Positions 24,373 to 33,391 are shown, counted from the first letter of the stretch. The stretch: DNA of 64,000 bases from Flavobacterium anseongense (GCF_021608185.1 NZ_JAKIHN010000001.1:1-64000), one strand, 5' to 3'. Numbers and translations: made by a program. The notes: generated by a model not told the origin, from the letters alone.

Positions 24373-25245
24373 ATGCAATTCATTATTTTTATTCTGGTAT
24401 ATCCATTCATTTGGCTAATCTCTATTCTTCCGTTTCCGTTACTTTATTTGTTTTCTGATTTTGTCTGCATTTTGGTATATAATGTTTTTGGCTATCGCAA
24501 AAAAGTCGTCCGTGATAACATTGCTATGACATTGCCACATTTATCAGCAAAAGAGCGATTAAACATCGAAAAGAAATTCTACCGTTATATGTGTGATATG
24601 TTTCTGGAAATGATAAAAACAATGTCAATCTCTCAAAAAGAGATGGAAAAGCGATTTGTATTTACCAACTTAGATTTATATCTGGATATGGAAAAAAAAG
24701 GCAAAAGTATCGCTTTGCTTTGTGCTCATTATGCTTCTTATGAATGGGCAGTTTCTATGAATTATCATATCACCTTTGAAGGATATGGCATTTATAAAAA
24801 AATAAACAATAAGTATTTTGACAAGTTAGTAAAAGATATTCGGTCTAAGTTTAAGGCGACTTTGTTAAGCACAAGAGAAACTATTCCGACTATTGAAAAA
24901 AATTACAAAACAAATCATTTAGGAGTTTATGGTTTTGCCAGCGATCAATCCCCACAAGCTACTAAAGCAAATCATTGGTCTAGATTTATGGGAATCGAAG
25001 TTCCGGTTCATACCGGTGGCGAAATGCTTGCCAAACGCTTTGATATGAATGTTATTTTCCTAAAAAATAAAAGAGTAAAACGTGGATACTATGAAGCTAC
25101 GTTTGAACTAATGGTTGATAATCCGAAAGAAGTTCCGAACTATGATATCTCAGATGACTTTTTGAGAAGAGTTGAAAAACAAATACTGGAAGCTCCTGAA
25201 TTTTATTTGTGGACGCATAAGCGATGGAAACATAGGAAGAAATAG
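24373..25245 (+). CDS. Lipid A biosynthesis-type lysophospholipid acyltransferase
   Basis: A 290-residue inner-membrane enzyme of the LpxL/LpxM/HtrB family, which adds secondary acyl chains to lipid A precursors from acyl-ACP. An N-terminal helix (about 5-30) is followed by the catalytic HX4E, H119-YASY-E124, and later GVYGFASDQSPQ and a basic C-terminus HKRWKHRKK. Length is slightly below E. coli LpxL (306). Its -7 element TATATTTG is at 24349. No other lipid A gene is nearby, so the acyl position is not assigned. Confidence 0.87.
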   Translation: MQFIIFILVYPFIWLISILPFPLLYLFSDFVCILVYNVFGYRKKVVRDNIAMTLPHLSAKERLNIEKKFYRYMCDMFLEMIKTMSISQKEMEKRFVFTNLDLYLDMEKKGKSIALLCAHYASYEWAVSMNYHITFEGYGIYKKINNKYFDKLVKDIRSKFKATLLSTRETIPTIEKNYKTNHLGVYGFASDQSPQATKANHWSRFMGIEVPVHTGGEMLAKRFDMNVIFLKNKRVKRGYYEATFELMVDNPKEVPNYDISDDFLRRVEKQILEAPEFYLWTHKRWKHRKK

Positions 25246-25273
25246 TGTTCAGTTAAAGCGCAGTTGGCAGTAT

Positions 25274-26758
25274 CTAAAATTTAAACCAGTCTTTTACCAT
25301 TTCTTTTTCCTGATTAGCTGCTTTATTGTGGGCAAATTCATTGGTTACCGGATTATACAGATACTCTTTTGCCCATTCTTTATGATTTTTTGCTAAAGCT
25401 TTAATGCTATCACAAACCATTTGAATTTCTTCAGAGGTTGTTGTTGGATGAATAGACATCCTAATCCATCCCGGTTTTTTAATTAAATCTCCCGATGTAA
25501 TTTGACAAACCAAATCATGTGATGTTTGCTGGTCAACATGCAGCAGATAATGTCCGTAAGTTCCGGCACAACTGCAGCCACCACGCGTTTGAATTCCGAA
25601 TTTATCGTTTAATAATTTTACTCCCAAATTAAAGTGCAAATCATCAATATAAAAAGAAATCACTCCCAACCTTTCCTGATGCTGGTTGGCCAGAATGTGA
25701 ATATTGTCAATAGTATTCAATTCTGAAAAAACATAATCAACGATTTCGTGTTCTCTGTCCAGAATATTTTTTACTCCCATTTGCTCTTTCAACTGAATGG
25801 CTAAAGCCGTTTTTATCACCTGAAGAAAACCAGGAGTTCCACCATCTTCCCTATCCTCGATATTGTCAATGTATTTATGTTCTCCCCAAGGATTTGTCCA
25901 GCTTACGGTTCCGCCACCAGGACAATCAGGCACGTTATTATGGTATAGATTTTTATTAAAAACCAAAACTCCAGAAGTTCCCGGGCCACCTAAAAATTTA
26001 TGTGGTGAAAAGAAAATTGCATCTAAATAACTTTCATCATCCGGATGCATATCAATGTCGACATAAGGTCCTGAGCAGGCAAAATCTACAAAACAAACAC
26101 CGTTATTTTGATGCATGATTTTAGCCACTTCGTGATACGGAGTTCTAATTCCGGTAACGTTAGAACAAGAAGTAATTGAGGCAATTTTAAAACTTCGGTC
26201 TTTGTATTTTTGTAATGATTCTTTGAACTCTTCTAAACAAAACAATCCTTCTTCGTTTGCAGGAAGAATAACAACATCAGCTATTGTCTCTAACCACGAA
26301 GTTTGATTAGAATGATGTTCCATATGCGAAATAAAAACGACTGGTTTTAATTCTTTTGGAATTGCAATGAATTCTTTAAGATTTTCCGGCACTTTCAGTC
26401 CAAGGATGCGTTGAAACTTATTGACAACACCCGTCATTCCGGTTCCTGTGTTGATTAAAACATCATTATCATTTGCGTTTACATGACGTTTAATAATGCT
26501 TTTCGCTTCATGATACGCCATCGTCATAGCTGTTCCGGAAACGGTAGTTTCTGTATGTGTGTTGGCCACAAAAGGACCAAATTCGTTCATTAGCTTTTCT
26601 TCTATCGGGCGGTACAATCTTCCACTGGCAGTCCAATCTGTATAGATAATTTTCTTTTTCCCAAAAGGTGTTTCAAACTCTTGGTCGATACCAATAATAT
26701 TTCGGCGAAATTGCTGAAAATAGTGTTCTAATTTAGTTTGGGTTGCAGTGGTAATCAT
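25274..26758 (-). CDS. Class V PLP-dependent aminotransferase (cysteine desulfurase-like)
   Basis: A 494-residue protein from the ATG at 26758 (MITTATQTK), preferred over 26851 because family similarity begins there. It has the class V fold: IYTDWTASGRLY at the N-terminus, NTGTGMTGVVNKF for cofactor phosphate, FVDFACSGPY with the PLP Asp, and SPHKFLGGPGTSG with the Schiff-base Lys. RGGCSCAGTYG contains a cysteine in the position used by desulfurases. It may act on cysteine or selenocysteine, or be an aminotransferase; no Fe-S assembly genes flank it. At nearly 500 residues it is longer than IscS/SufS (about 400). Confidence 0.83.
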   Translation of the reverse strand: MITTATQTKLEHYFQQFRRNIIGIDQEFETPFGKKKIIYTDWTASGRLYRPIEEKLMNEFGPFVANTHTETTVSGTAMTMAYHEAKSIIKRHVNANDNDVLINTGTGMTGVVNKFQRILGLKVPENLKEFIAIPKELKPVVFISHMEHHSNQTSWLETIADVVILPANEEGLFCLEEFKESLQKYKDRSFKIASITSCSNVTGIRTPYHEVAKIMHQNNGVCFVDFACSGPYVDIDMHPDDESYLDAIFFSPHKFLGGPGTSGVLVFNKNLYHNNVPDCPGGGTVSWTNPWGEHKYIDNIEDREDGGTPGFLQVIKTALAIQLKEQMGVKNILDREHEIVDYVFSELNTIDNIHILANQHQERLGVISFYIDDLHFNLGVKLLNDKFGIQTRGGCSCAGTYGHYLLHVDQQTSHDLVCQITSGDLIKKPGWIRMSIHPTTTSEEIQMVCDSIKALAKNHKEWAKEYLYNPVTNEFAHNKAANQEKEMVKDWFKF

Positions 26759-26905
26759 TCGATAATAATTTGAGTTCAAAGATACATTATTTTTAATTTT
26801 AGTTGAAAATAATTGAACTTCTTTGACATATTCATAAATTATCATTGACATTTAAACCTTTCTTATCTTTACTACTCTTAACTCCAAGTAAATTTTGAAA
26901 TCATT

Positions 26906-28279
26906 ATGAACAAAAACACCCTTTGGTCACTTCGATTGGGATTTTCCGGAAAGCAAAGCAAATCAATTGAACAATTGGGATTGTCAAAATTCCTGGACAA
27001 ATCCTTTTCTTCTTCTTTTGATAAAAAAGTGCCAAGTTTGTTGGACAACAGTCCTAAATCATTAAAAGAGTTAAAAGCCAAACGCCAGGAAATTAAAAGT
27101 TCAAATGCTACCAATGTCAAAGAATTATTAAAAGTTGAGCTTCAGGTGCAACAGGAATTAAAAGCTTGGTGGCTGCAAAAAATGATTGCTGATGAATTTC
27201 CGCTACGCGAAAAAATGACTTGCTTTTGGCATAATCACTTTGTTGCTACTTTTCAAAAAGTGAAAGTAAATCATTGGATTTACCAACACAATCAAATTCT
27301 AAGGGAAAATGCTTTTGGGAATTTCAAAACGCTAACCAAAAAGATGATTCAGACCAATGCTATGGTTCGCTATTTAGACAATGTCGATAACAAAAGAGAC
27401 AAAATCAATGAAAATCTGAGTCGGGAATTACTGGAACTTTTCACCCTTGGTATCGGCAATTATACTGAAAACGATATTAAAAACGGAGCCAAAGGTTTGG
27501 CCGGACTTACCATCGGCGAAGACAAAGCAGAATACAGACCATTTCTGGAAAATAATGATACGATTACTTATTTTGGAAAAACCGGAAAATTCAAAGCAGA
27601 CGATATGATTGATATCATTTTTGAACAAAAAGCGATTCCGTATTTGATTACACAAAAAATTTTGAAATGGTTTATTTATGATACTCCTTCAGAAGAATTG
27701 GTTCATTATTATGGTGATTATTTTAGAAAAGTGGATTTTGAAATCAAGCCACTATTGACTAAAATATTTACAGAAGAATTTCCAAAAGACAATGCAGGAA
27801 GCAAAATAAAAGACCCGTTGGTTTATATTTTACAAGTGTTGAATGAATTGAATGTTGAGCAATTAAATCCTAAACTATTAGCTTTTTATTTGAAACAACA
27901 AGGCATGGACTTGTTTAATCAATCCAATGTAAAAGGTTGGAATGGTGGCAAAGAATGGCTGAGTTCACAAGTGTATTTACAACGAAATAACGCAGCCGAT
28001 TTATTGTGCAACGGGAAAAATATAAGTAAAAAAGCACAATATATGGATAATGAAAATCAATTGATAAAAGTTTCCTTAAACTGGACAAAATCAGGCAATA
28101 ATAAAACTATCATAGCCGAACTGCAAGACAGATTACTGTTTCAAGCCGATGACAATATGCAAAAAGATTGGGAAACACTTTTGAAATACGATTTCAATCC
28201 AAAAGCAGAAGGTGCAGATAACGCTGTGATGCGTTTGTTTAACAACATGATTAAAACACCTGAATTTCAAATAATATAG
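26906..28279 (+). CDS. DUF1800 family protein
   Basis: A 457-residue helical protein of the DUF1800 family. Diagnostic segments include REKMTCFWHNHFV, NLSRELLELFTLGIGNYTENDIKNGAKGLAG and WNGGKEWL. There is no signal peptide. The family has no assigned activity; it is almost always encoded next to a DUF1501 gene, as here (2 bases apart). It probably forms a unit with that protein in an export-linked process, but this is inference. A distal promoter is not obvious. Confidence 0.87.
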   Translation: MNKNTLWSLRLGFSGKQSKSIEQLGLSKFLDKSFSSSFDKKVPSLLDNSPKSLKELKAKRQEIKSSNATNVKELLKVELQVQQELKAWWLQKMIADEFPLREKMTCFWHNHFVATFQKVKVNHWIYQHNQILRENAFGNFKTLTKKMIQTNAMVRYLDNVDNKRDKINENLSRELLELFTLGIGNYTENDIKNGAKGLAGLTIGEDKAEYRPFLENNDTITYFGKTGKFKADDMIDIIFEQKAIPYLITQKILKWFIYDTPSEELVHYYGDYFRKVDFEIKPLLTKIFTEEFPKDNAGSKIKDPLVYILQVLNELNVEQLNPKLLAFYLKQQGMDLFNQSNVKGWNGGKEWLSSQVYLQRNNAADLLCNGKNISKKAQYMDNENQLIKVSLNWTKSGNNKTIIAELQDRLLFQADDNMQKDWETLLKYDFNPKAEGADNAVMRLFNNMIKTPEFQII

Positions 28280-28281
28280 CC

Positions 28282-29448
28282 ATGAACAGAAGAAACTTTC
28301 TCACGCTCACAGGAACATTCACAGGCGGAACATTGCTTCTGCCAAACTTTCTTCATGCTTTTGGTTCACAATCCAATTTAGTAATTGGCGAACAATGTTT
28401 GGTATTCATTCAGTTGAATGGTGGCAATGATGGTTTGAATACGTTTATTCCTTTTGAAGATCCGTTATATTATGAATATCGTACCAAAATTGCATTGAAT
28501 AAAAGCAATATTATCAGCAGAAATAATGGTATGGCATTTCATCCGGCATTGAAAGATTTTGCGACAATGCAGCAAAATGGAGATTTAACCATCATCCAAA
28601 ATGTAGGTTATCCAGAACCAAATCGTTCACATTTTCGCAGTCAGGAAATATGGCAAACAGCTGCGGATTCCAATCAATATTTAAGTAGTGGTTGGCTGGG
28701 AAGATATCTTGATTTGCAATGCAAAGAGCATGAGCCAACAGCTGGAGTAAATTTTGACAGCATCGATACTTTATCTTTAAAAGGAAATGAACCCAATTCG
28801 ATTACAGTTAAAGATCCAAATCGGTTTAAGGTGAAAACCAATAGTGATGATGCCGCAAAACTTTCTGATAATCCGCAATTAGATTTTGTGCGTAAGATTG
28901 CCAATTCAGTTTCTGAAGGTTCGTCTGATATTCAAAAAGCATTGGCAAAATCTACTTCGGAAATCAATTATCCAAAGACAGGTTTAGGTAAAAATTTAGA
29001 ATGGATTGCACGATTAATAAAAGGGAATCTAAACTCAAAAGTCTATTATACATCGCAAAACGGATATGACACTCATGATAATCAAATCAATATTCAGCAA
29101 CGTAATTTAACTGAACTTAATGATGCGATTTACAGTTTTTACACTGAACTAAAAAAGGCACAATTGCTTCAAAATGTTACTTTGGTTGTCTTTTCAGAAT
29201 TTGGAAGACGTGTCAAAGACAACGGCAACGGAACAGATCATGGAACTGCAGCACCAATGTTTATTATAGGAGGAAACAACCAAGGAAAGATTATTGGCAA
29301 CAATCCAAACCTAGCTGATTTAGATAACGGTGATTTAAAACATGAAGTTGATTTTAGAAGTGTTTATGCCTCTTTGTTACAAAGTAAAATGAACTTTGAT
29401 TACACTAAAATTGGAATATCAAATAAAGCTTTGAGCGGGTTATTTTAA
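28282..29448 (+). CDS. DUF1501 family protein
   Basis: A 388-residue protein with a twin-arginine-like N-terminus (MNRRNFLTLTG, residues 3-4 RR) followed by a hydrophobic stretch ending near HAFG. The body belongs to the DUF1501/sulfatase-like alkaline phosphatase superfamily: FIQLNGGNDGLNTF, GMAFHPALKDF, YDTHDNQ and VVFSEFGRRVKDNGNGTDHGTAAPMF are signature segments with Asp/His metal-type ligands. Probably exported folded via Tat. Cotranscribed with the DUF1800 gene. A terminator follows at 29492. Function unknown. Confidence 0.88.
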   Translation: MNRRNFLTLTGTFTGGTLLLPNFLHAFGSQSNLVIGEQCLVFIQLNGGNDGLNTFIPFEDPLYYEYRTKIALNKSNIISRNNGMAFHPALKDFATMQQNGDLTIIQNVGYPEPNRSHFRSQEIWQTAADSNQYLSSGWLGRYLDLQCKEHEPTAGVNFDSIDTLSLKGNEPNSITVKDPNRFKVKTNSDDAAKLSDNPQLDFVRKIANSVSEGSSDIQKALAKSTSEINYPKTGLGKNLEWIARLIKGNLNSKVYYTSQNGYDTHDNQINIQQRNLTELNDAIYSFYTELKKAQLLQNVTLVVFSEFGRRVKDNGNGTDHGTAAPMFIIGGNNQGKIIGNNPNLADLDNGDLKHEVDFRSVYASLLQSKMNFDYTKIGISNKALSGLF

Positions 29449-29491
29449 ATACCTATTCTTCACTTACAATATTTGTTACTTAAAAATTAAG

Positions 29492-29519
29492 AAAATCCCC
29501 ATTAGTGGGGATTTTTTTT
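29492..29519 (+). terminator. Intrinsic terminator of the DUF1800/DUF1501 pair
   Basis: A 9-bp stem AAAATCCCC / GGGGATTTT with a 6-base loop and a long T-run. Confidence 0.85.
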
Positions 29520-29568
29520 ATAACTTAAACTCCGAATTTTGAAACTATTAACCTAAAACACAAACATT

Positions 29569-30018
29569 ATGAAAATCTATGATTCATTTGGAACTTTTGA
29601 TAGCACAAAACTGGAGTTCAATTTGGCAGGACAAACCACAAATATTGACACCGATCTTTATGAAATCACAGACTACTATGACATTTCTAATGCAAGCCGT
29701 TATGCTATTGTAGCTATTCTTCAGACTAAAGACGGGAATGATAAGGATTTAAGTACTTTTCCGGCTGATTGTGCCTGTATGGCAAGTGAGGTGCCATTTA
29801 CGAATTTGAATCAAAGTTATTTAACTCCGGGTGATAAAGACATTTTTAGCATACAAAATAGTGATACTATTGATGTCATTTTACATCACGGAATTGGTTT
29901 TGACCCGATAAATAATACTTATGATGATGATTACATCAAAAACTATAAAGCAGAAACGTATGTCTATTATTCAAAAGGATCACCTCCTGGAGCAAGAGGT
30001 ACTGGTATTCTAAGATAA
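29569..30018 (+). CDS. Unknown protein upstream of a two-component system
   Basis: A 149-residue protein that I do not recognise. It has no signal peptide or membrane helix. It is rich in Asp, Tyr and Thr and looks beta-rich. A CAC motif (ADCACMASEV, about residues 63-72) and a C-terminal tail with GSPPGARGTGILR are the only notable features. It ends 9 bases before the histidine kinase ATG, so it is probably in the same operon, after the terminator at 29492. It may be a target, sensor partner or unrelated passenger. Confidence 0.65.
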   Translation: MKIYDSFGTFDSTKLEFNLAGQTTNIDTDLYEITDYYDISNASRYAIVAILQTKDGNDKDLSTFPADCACMASEVPFTNLNQSYLTPGDKDIFSIQNSDTIDVILHHGIGFDPINNTYDDDYIKNYKAETYVYYSKGSPPGARGTGILR

Positions 30019-30027
30019 AAAATCTTG

Positions 30028-31797
30028 ATGTATAAAGCTTTCAAATTAAAAATCATGACCAAGACAGTGGTATTCCTTTTTATCACTGTCTTTGCTATGG
30101 CACAAAACAAAAGATTAAAAAGTATAGAAACTAGTTTTGAAAATTTAGACTTCAACGAAAGAATGTTGGGGTTAAAAAAAATAGAACCGAGCCAATTATC
30201 TAATAACGACAAAGCACTATTTTATTATTTGTATGGGCAAACTTACTATGCAAATAGCAATGGCGCTGCTGGTTTGTCCTATTTCATGAAAGCCAATGAT
30301 ATTTATAAATCACAAAAAAATTACGATAAAGTTATTGAAGTAAACCTAATCATTGTTGAAATAAAACGTCTAACCGATTATAATTACAAAGATTACAAAT
30401 ACCTAATTGATGAAGCGGTTGATTATGCTATTAAAAGAAACAATATTCCTTTGTTATGTAAAACCTATAAAGAAATAGGCAATAATTTATTTGATTCTGA
30501 TCCATCAAAAGCAATAGACTATTATCAAAAAGCAATACTTGAAAATAAAAAAGTAAAGGATTCTTTCTTTGAGGCTGATGTAAGGTCAAATATCGGATTA
30601 GTATATACTGAAAAAATACATAACTATAAATTAGCCCGAAAATTTAATGCTTTAGCTCTTGATTTTTATCAAAAACACCATTTAAACTTTGACATAGCAT
30701 GTAACTATGTCAACCAAGCAGATGTTCTCATAAAAGAAAAAAAATATGACTCTGCCATGATAATGTATAAAAAAGCGGAGGCTCTAGATATAAAAGACAA
30801 TAATACGAATACCCGAATCATCCTGTATGGATATATGGCTGACTTGTATAAGGAAATGAAGAATTATAAAAAAGCTCTGGAATATACTGATAAGCAAAAA
30901 GTATATCAAAGCCTAAATGACGATAACCAACAAGTAAAAGCCATAAGGGATATTGATGCTAAATACAAAACCAAAGAACACAAAGATGAAATAGCCTGGT
31001 TAAAAAGTCTTACGAAAAAAGGAGGAGCGGTAATTGTTTTCTTGATAGTACTTTTAATTTTAATCTTTTTGGGATACAAAAACCTCCGCAAAAAGAAAAA
31101 AATTGTAGAGCAGGAAAAACTAATTCAAACCCAGAAACTTGAAAATGTGCTTCAGGAACAAGAGCTTCACGAAATAGACAAATTGCTTGAAGGACAGGAA
31201 AAAGAGCGAATCAAAATAGCCAATGACCTGCACGATAATCTGGGAAGTTTGCTTGCCACACTAAAACTCAATTTTCAAAGCCTGAAAAAACAAGATGTAA
31301 ACAACGATGATGCTGATAATTTATTTAACAAAACCGACGAATTAATAGAAGAAGCTTATCAAAAAGTACGTACCATTGCTCATACTAAAAATGCAGGCGT
31401 AATTGCTAACCAAGGATTGCTGCCGGCTATTAGAAACATTGCTAATAAAATGAATATTCCAGGAAAACTTGCTGTTGAAGTTATTCCGTTTGGACTTGAA
31501 GAACGCTTAGAAAATGCACTCGAGGTAACCATTTTCAGAATGATACAAGAATTACTAACCAATGCCATAAAGCATGCTAATGCTACAGAAATTAGTATTC
31601 ATCTTACGCAACATGATGATAGTTTAAATATCATCATAGAAGATAATGGCGATGGATTTAATTATAAAAAAATAGATAAGAAAGATGGTATGGGATTAGC
31701 CAATATTGAAAAGAAAGTGGAACAAATGGGAGGCGTTTTCACTATTGACAGCACTGAAAAAAGAGGCACTTCTATTTTAATTGATATACCCTTATGA
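30028..31797 (+). CDS. TPR-containing NarL-type sensor histidine kinase
   Basis: A 589-residue sensor from the ATG at 30028 (30055 is an alternative that also keeps the signal peptide MTKTVVFLFITVFAMAQ). The periplasmic part (about 30-325) is made of TPR repeats, e.g. NYDKVIEVNLIIVE and KALEYTDKQKVYQ. One membrane helix follows (about 332-350), a coiled coil (about 355-395), and a HisKA_3 domain with the phospho-accepting H402 in NDLHDNLGS. The HATPase domain shows N-box ELLTNAIKHA and DNGDGF. Its stop overlaps the response regulator start by 4 bases. Signal unknown. Confidence 0.9.
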   Translation: MYKAFKLKIMTKTVVFLFITVFAMAQNKRLKSIETSFENLDFNERMLGLKKIEPSQLSNNDKALFYYLYGQTYYANSNGAAGLSYFMKANDIYKSQKNYDKVIEVNLIIVEIKRLTDYNYKDYKYLIDEAVDYAIKRNNIPLLCKTYKEIGNNLFDSDPSKAIDYYQKAILENKKVKDSFFEADVRSNIGLVYTEKIHNYKLARKFNALALDFYQKHHLNFDIACNYVNQADVLIKEKKYDSAMIMYKKAEALDIKDNNTNTRIILYGYMADLYKEMKNYKKALEYTDKQKVYQSLNDDNQQVKAIRDIDAKYKTKEHKDEIAWLKSLTKKGGAVIVFLIVLLILIFLGYKNLRKKKKIVEQEKLIQTQKLENVLQEQELHEIDKLLEGQEKERIKIANDLHDNLGSLLATLKLNFQSLKKQDVNNDDADNLFNKTDELIEEAYQKVRTIAHTKNAGVIANQGLLPAIRNIANKMNIPGKLAVEVIPFGLEERLENALEVTIFRMIQELLTNAIKHANATEISIHLTQHDDSLNIIIEDNGDGFNYKKIDKKDGMGLANIEKKVEQMGGVFTIDSTEKRGTSILIDIPL

Positions 31798-32405
31798 TAA
31801 CACTAGCTATTGCCGAAGACCATCAGGCACTTATAGATGGCATGAAGTTATTTTTTAAAAACGAAGCAGACATTATGATTGTGGGCGAATCCAATGATGG
31901 TGAAGAGCTTATTGAATTGGTAAAAGCCAAAAGACCAAGCGTAGTCATCACAGACATACGTATGCCAAAATGCGACGGTATTACAGCAACCCGAATCATC
32001 AAAAAACAATTCCCGGAAACAAAAATTATCGCTTTTAGCATGTTTGAACAAGATGAAGCTATCGAACAAATGAAAGCCGCTGGAGCTTCTGGTTATATTA
32101 TGAAAAATTCCTCATTGCAAACCGTAATCGATGCAATCAGAACCGTGGCCAGAAACGAAACTTTTTTTGACGATGCTATTTCCGCAAAAGATTCCCAAAC
32201 CAAAGAAGCTATTATCTTAAGTTCTCGTGAAAAAGAAATTCTCCGATTAGTTGGCGAAGGTAAATCTTCTCAAGAAATCGCCGATACTTTAAACATAGGA
32301 AAATCAACAGTTGACACACATCGCAAGAACATTATAAAGAAATTTAACATTACAGGAAAAAACGATTTATTGCGATTTGCTGTAGAACGAAAATACGATT
32401 TCTAA
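31794..32405 (+). CDS. LuxR/NarL family response regulator
   Basis: A 203-residue regulator. The receiver domain (about 1-120) has the phosphorylated D54 in VITDIRMPKCDG with acidic E9-D10 in AIAEDH. The C-terminal GerE/LuxR helix-turn-helix (about 140-200) reads LSSREKEILRLVGEG and IADTLNIGKSTVDTHRKNI. It is translationally coupled (ATGA overlap) to the histidine kinase, which is its obvious partner. Targets are not known; nearby small membrane genes at 32.6-32.9 kb are candidates by position. Confidence 0.93.
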   Translation: MITLAIAEDHQALIDGMKLFFKNEADIMIVGESNDGEELIELVKAKRPSVVITDIRMPKCDGITATRIIKKQFPETKIIAFSMFEQDEAIEQMKAAGASGYIMKNSSLQTVIDAIRTVARNETFFDDAISAKDSQTKEAIILSSREKEILRLVGEGKSSQEIADTLNIGKSTVDTHRKNIIKKFNITGKNDLLRFAVERKYDF

Positions 32406-32433
32406 CCTCAAAAGGTGTCATTAAAAATAAATT

Positions 32434-32461
32434 AAAAATCCCCATTGATGGGGATTTTTTT
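32434..32461 (+). terminator. Intrinsic terminator of the two-component operon
   Basis: An 11-bp stem AAAAATCCCCA / TGGGGATTTTT with a 4-base loop and T-run. Confidence 0.88.
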
Positions 32462-32530
32462 GTGATTTCCTTTTTCGAACTTTGAAACGTTATTATAACA
32501 TAATTATAACAAGTGGTTTAAATTAGAAAT

Positions 32531-32584
32531 CCTGCCCGAACAATCTCATAGTGGTATTTGAATTTTGAATAGGGCAGGTTTTTT
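32531..32584 (+). terminator. Second terminator-like hairpin
   Basis: A 7-bp stem CCTGCCC / GGGCAGG with a 34-base loop followed by six T, about 70 bases after the first terminator and 37 bases before the first tiny membrane gene. Because of its position it could be an attenuator in the leader of that gene. Confidence 0.45.
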
Positions 32585-32620
32585 ATAATTAGAAATTGAA
32601 AAAGGCAGGTAAGTTATACG

Positions 32621-32767
32621 ATGAAACTTCCAAAAATTAATTTAAGCATTGATGAACGCAACGTGCTGATTAAATATCGGAAAACAGTAATCATTATCAT
32701 CAAAGTTGTTATAGTGTGGTGCGTGATAGTCGTTTGTTATGAGCTTTACCTGATGATGAAAAACTAA
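32621..32767 (+). CDS. Membrane microprotein A (48 residues)
   Basis: A short frame that begins MKLPKINLSIDERNVL and then has one strong hydrophobic segment (about residues 23-41) ending in CYELYLMMKN. It is not a known family to me. Evidence that it is real: a second, related frame follows 17 bases downstream (32785-32919) with the same layout, a charged polar head, a single helix rich in Ile/Val and a C-terminal C-(Y)-ELY-(x)4-K ending. Both follow the two-component operon. Predicted single-pass inner-membrane protein. Confidence 0.6.
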   Translation: MKLPKINLSIDERNVLIKYRKTVIIIIKVVIVWCVIVVCYELYLMMKN

Positions 32768-32784
32768 TTTTAGTTATAGGAACT

Positions 32785-32919
32785 ATGAAGACTCTAAAAA
32801 TTGATACCAAAAACATGCTAACTGCAGCTGATAAAACAACAAGTATTATTATCAAAATCCTTTTAGTATTCAGCATAATTTTAGTAGGATGTGAATTATA
32901 TATATTGTTGAAATTATAA
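32785..32919 (+). CDS. Membrane microprotein B (44 residues), paralogue of A
   Basis: The frame reads MKTLKIDTKNMLTAADKT, then a single helix (about 20-40) and the ending GCELYILLKL. The hydrophobic part aligns with microprotein A without gaps (SIIIKILLVF against IIIIKVVIVW, then CELY against YELY). The nucleotide sequences of the two genes are much less alike, which suggests selection at the protein level. Function unknown. Confidence 0.6.
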   Translation: MKTLKIDTKNMLTAADKTTSIIIKILLVFSIILVGCELYILLKL

Positions 32920-32920
32920 T

Positions 32921-33060
32921 TAAAATTCCTTCAACCCTCTTGCTTTTTTAATTTGAGACGATTACTACTACAAGAGGGATTGTGAGGAAATACCAAGAAC
33001 AAACAACACCCGAGGCACATCCGAACTGTATGGAGCGCAGCGGAATAAAAAAATTCAGAA
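32921..33060. other. Gap with an inverted repeat
   Basis: Between microprotein B and the next gene lies an inverted repeat CCCTCTTG (32935-32942) / CAAGAGGG (32971-32978) with a 28-base loop containing T6. The right part (32979-33055) is more GC-rich and contains GGAGCGCAGCGGA, like the GAGCGTAGC phrases in other intergenic repeats. I see no gene in it. Confidence 0.4.
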
Positions 33061-33063
33061 ATC

Positions 33064-33291
33064 ATGAGTTGGAACAAAGTAGAAAACAATTGTAAAGCCA
33101 TATATGAATACCAATTCATTAATGGAACCAAACCAATGGAACGAAGAATTTTAATACAAGTTATAGCAGAAGAATTTCCCGATTTACCACGAGTGCGAAT
33201 TGCTTATGCAGTTGACAGATGTATCAACTCCGTAGCCGCACCTATGAGTCCGAACACTTTTTTAACTTTTGTACAAAGTTATTTGAGATAA
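33064..33291 (+). CDS. Small conserved-looking hypothetical protein
   Basis: A 75-residue soluble protein starting MSWNKVENNCKAIYEY. It is predicted alpha-helical, with two Cys (about 9 and 53). It has no signal peptide. I do not recognise a family, though such small proteins are widespread in flavobacteria. It is separated from the microproteins by 140 bases and from pepT by 110 bases. Coding support comes from codon usage and a sensible amino-acid mix rather than homology. Confidence 0.55.
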   Translation: MSWNKVENNCKAIYEYQFINGTKPMERRILIQVIAEEFPDLPRVRIAYAVDRCINSVAAPMSPNTFLTFVQSYLR

Positions 33292-33383
33292 ACCGGTAAA
33301 AACACTTCAAATTACCATTCAAAAAATAGTTTTAGAGAGGTAAATCAAACTCTGCTGAAATAAGAAGATAAAACAACATTGAT

Positions 33384-33391
33384 TATATTTG
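33384..33391 (+). promoter_or_regulatory. -7 element of pepT
   Basis: TATATTTG 16 bases ahead of the pepT ATG at 33408. No TTG at the expected -33 position is visible. Confidence 0.4.
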
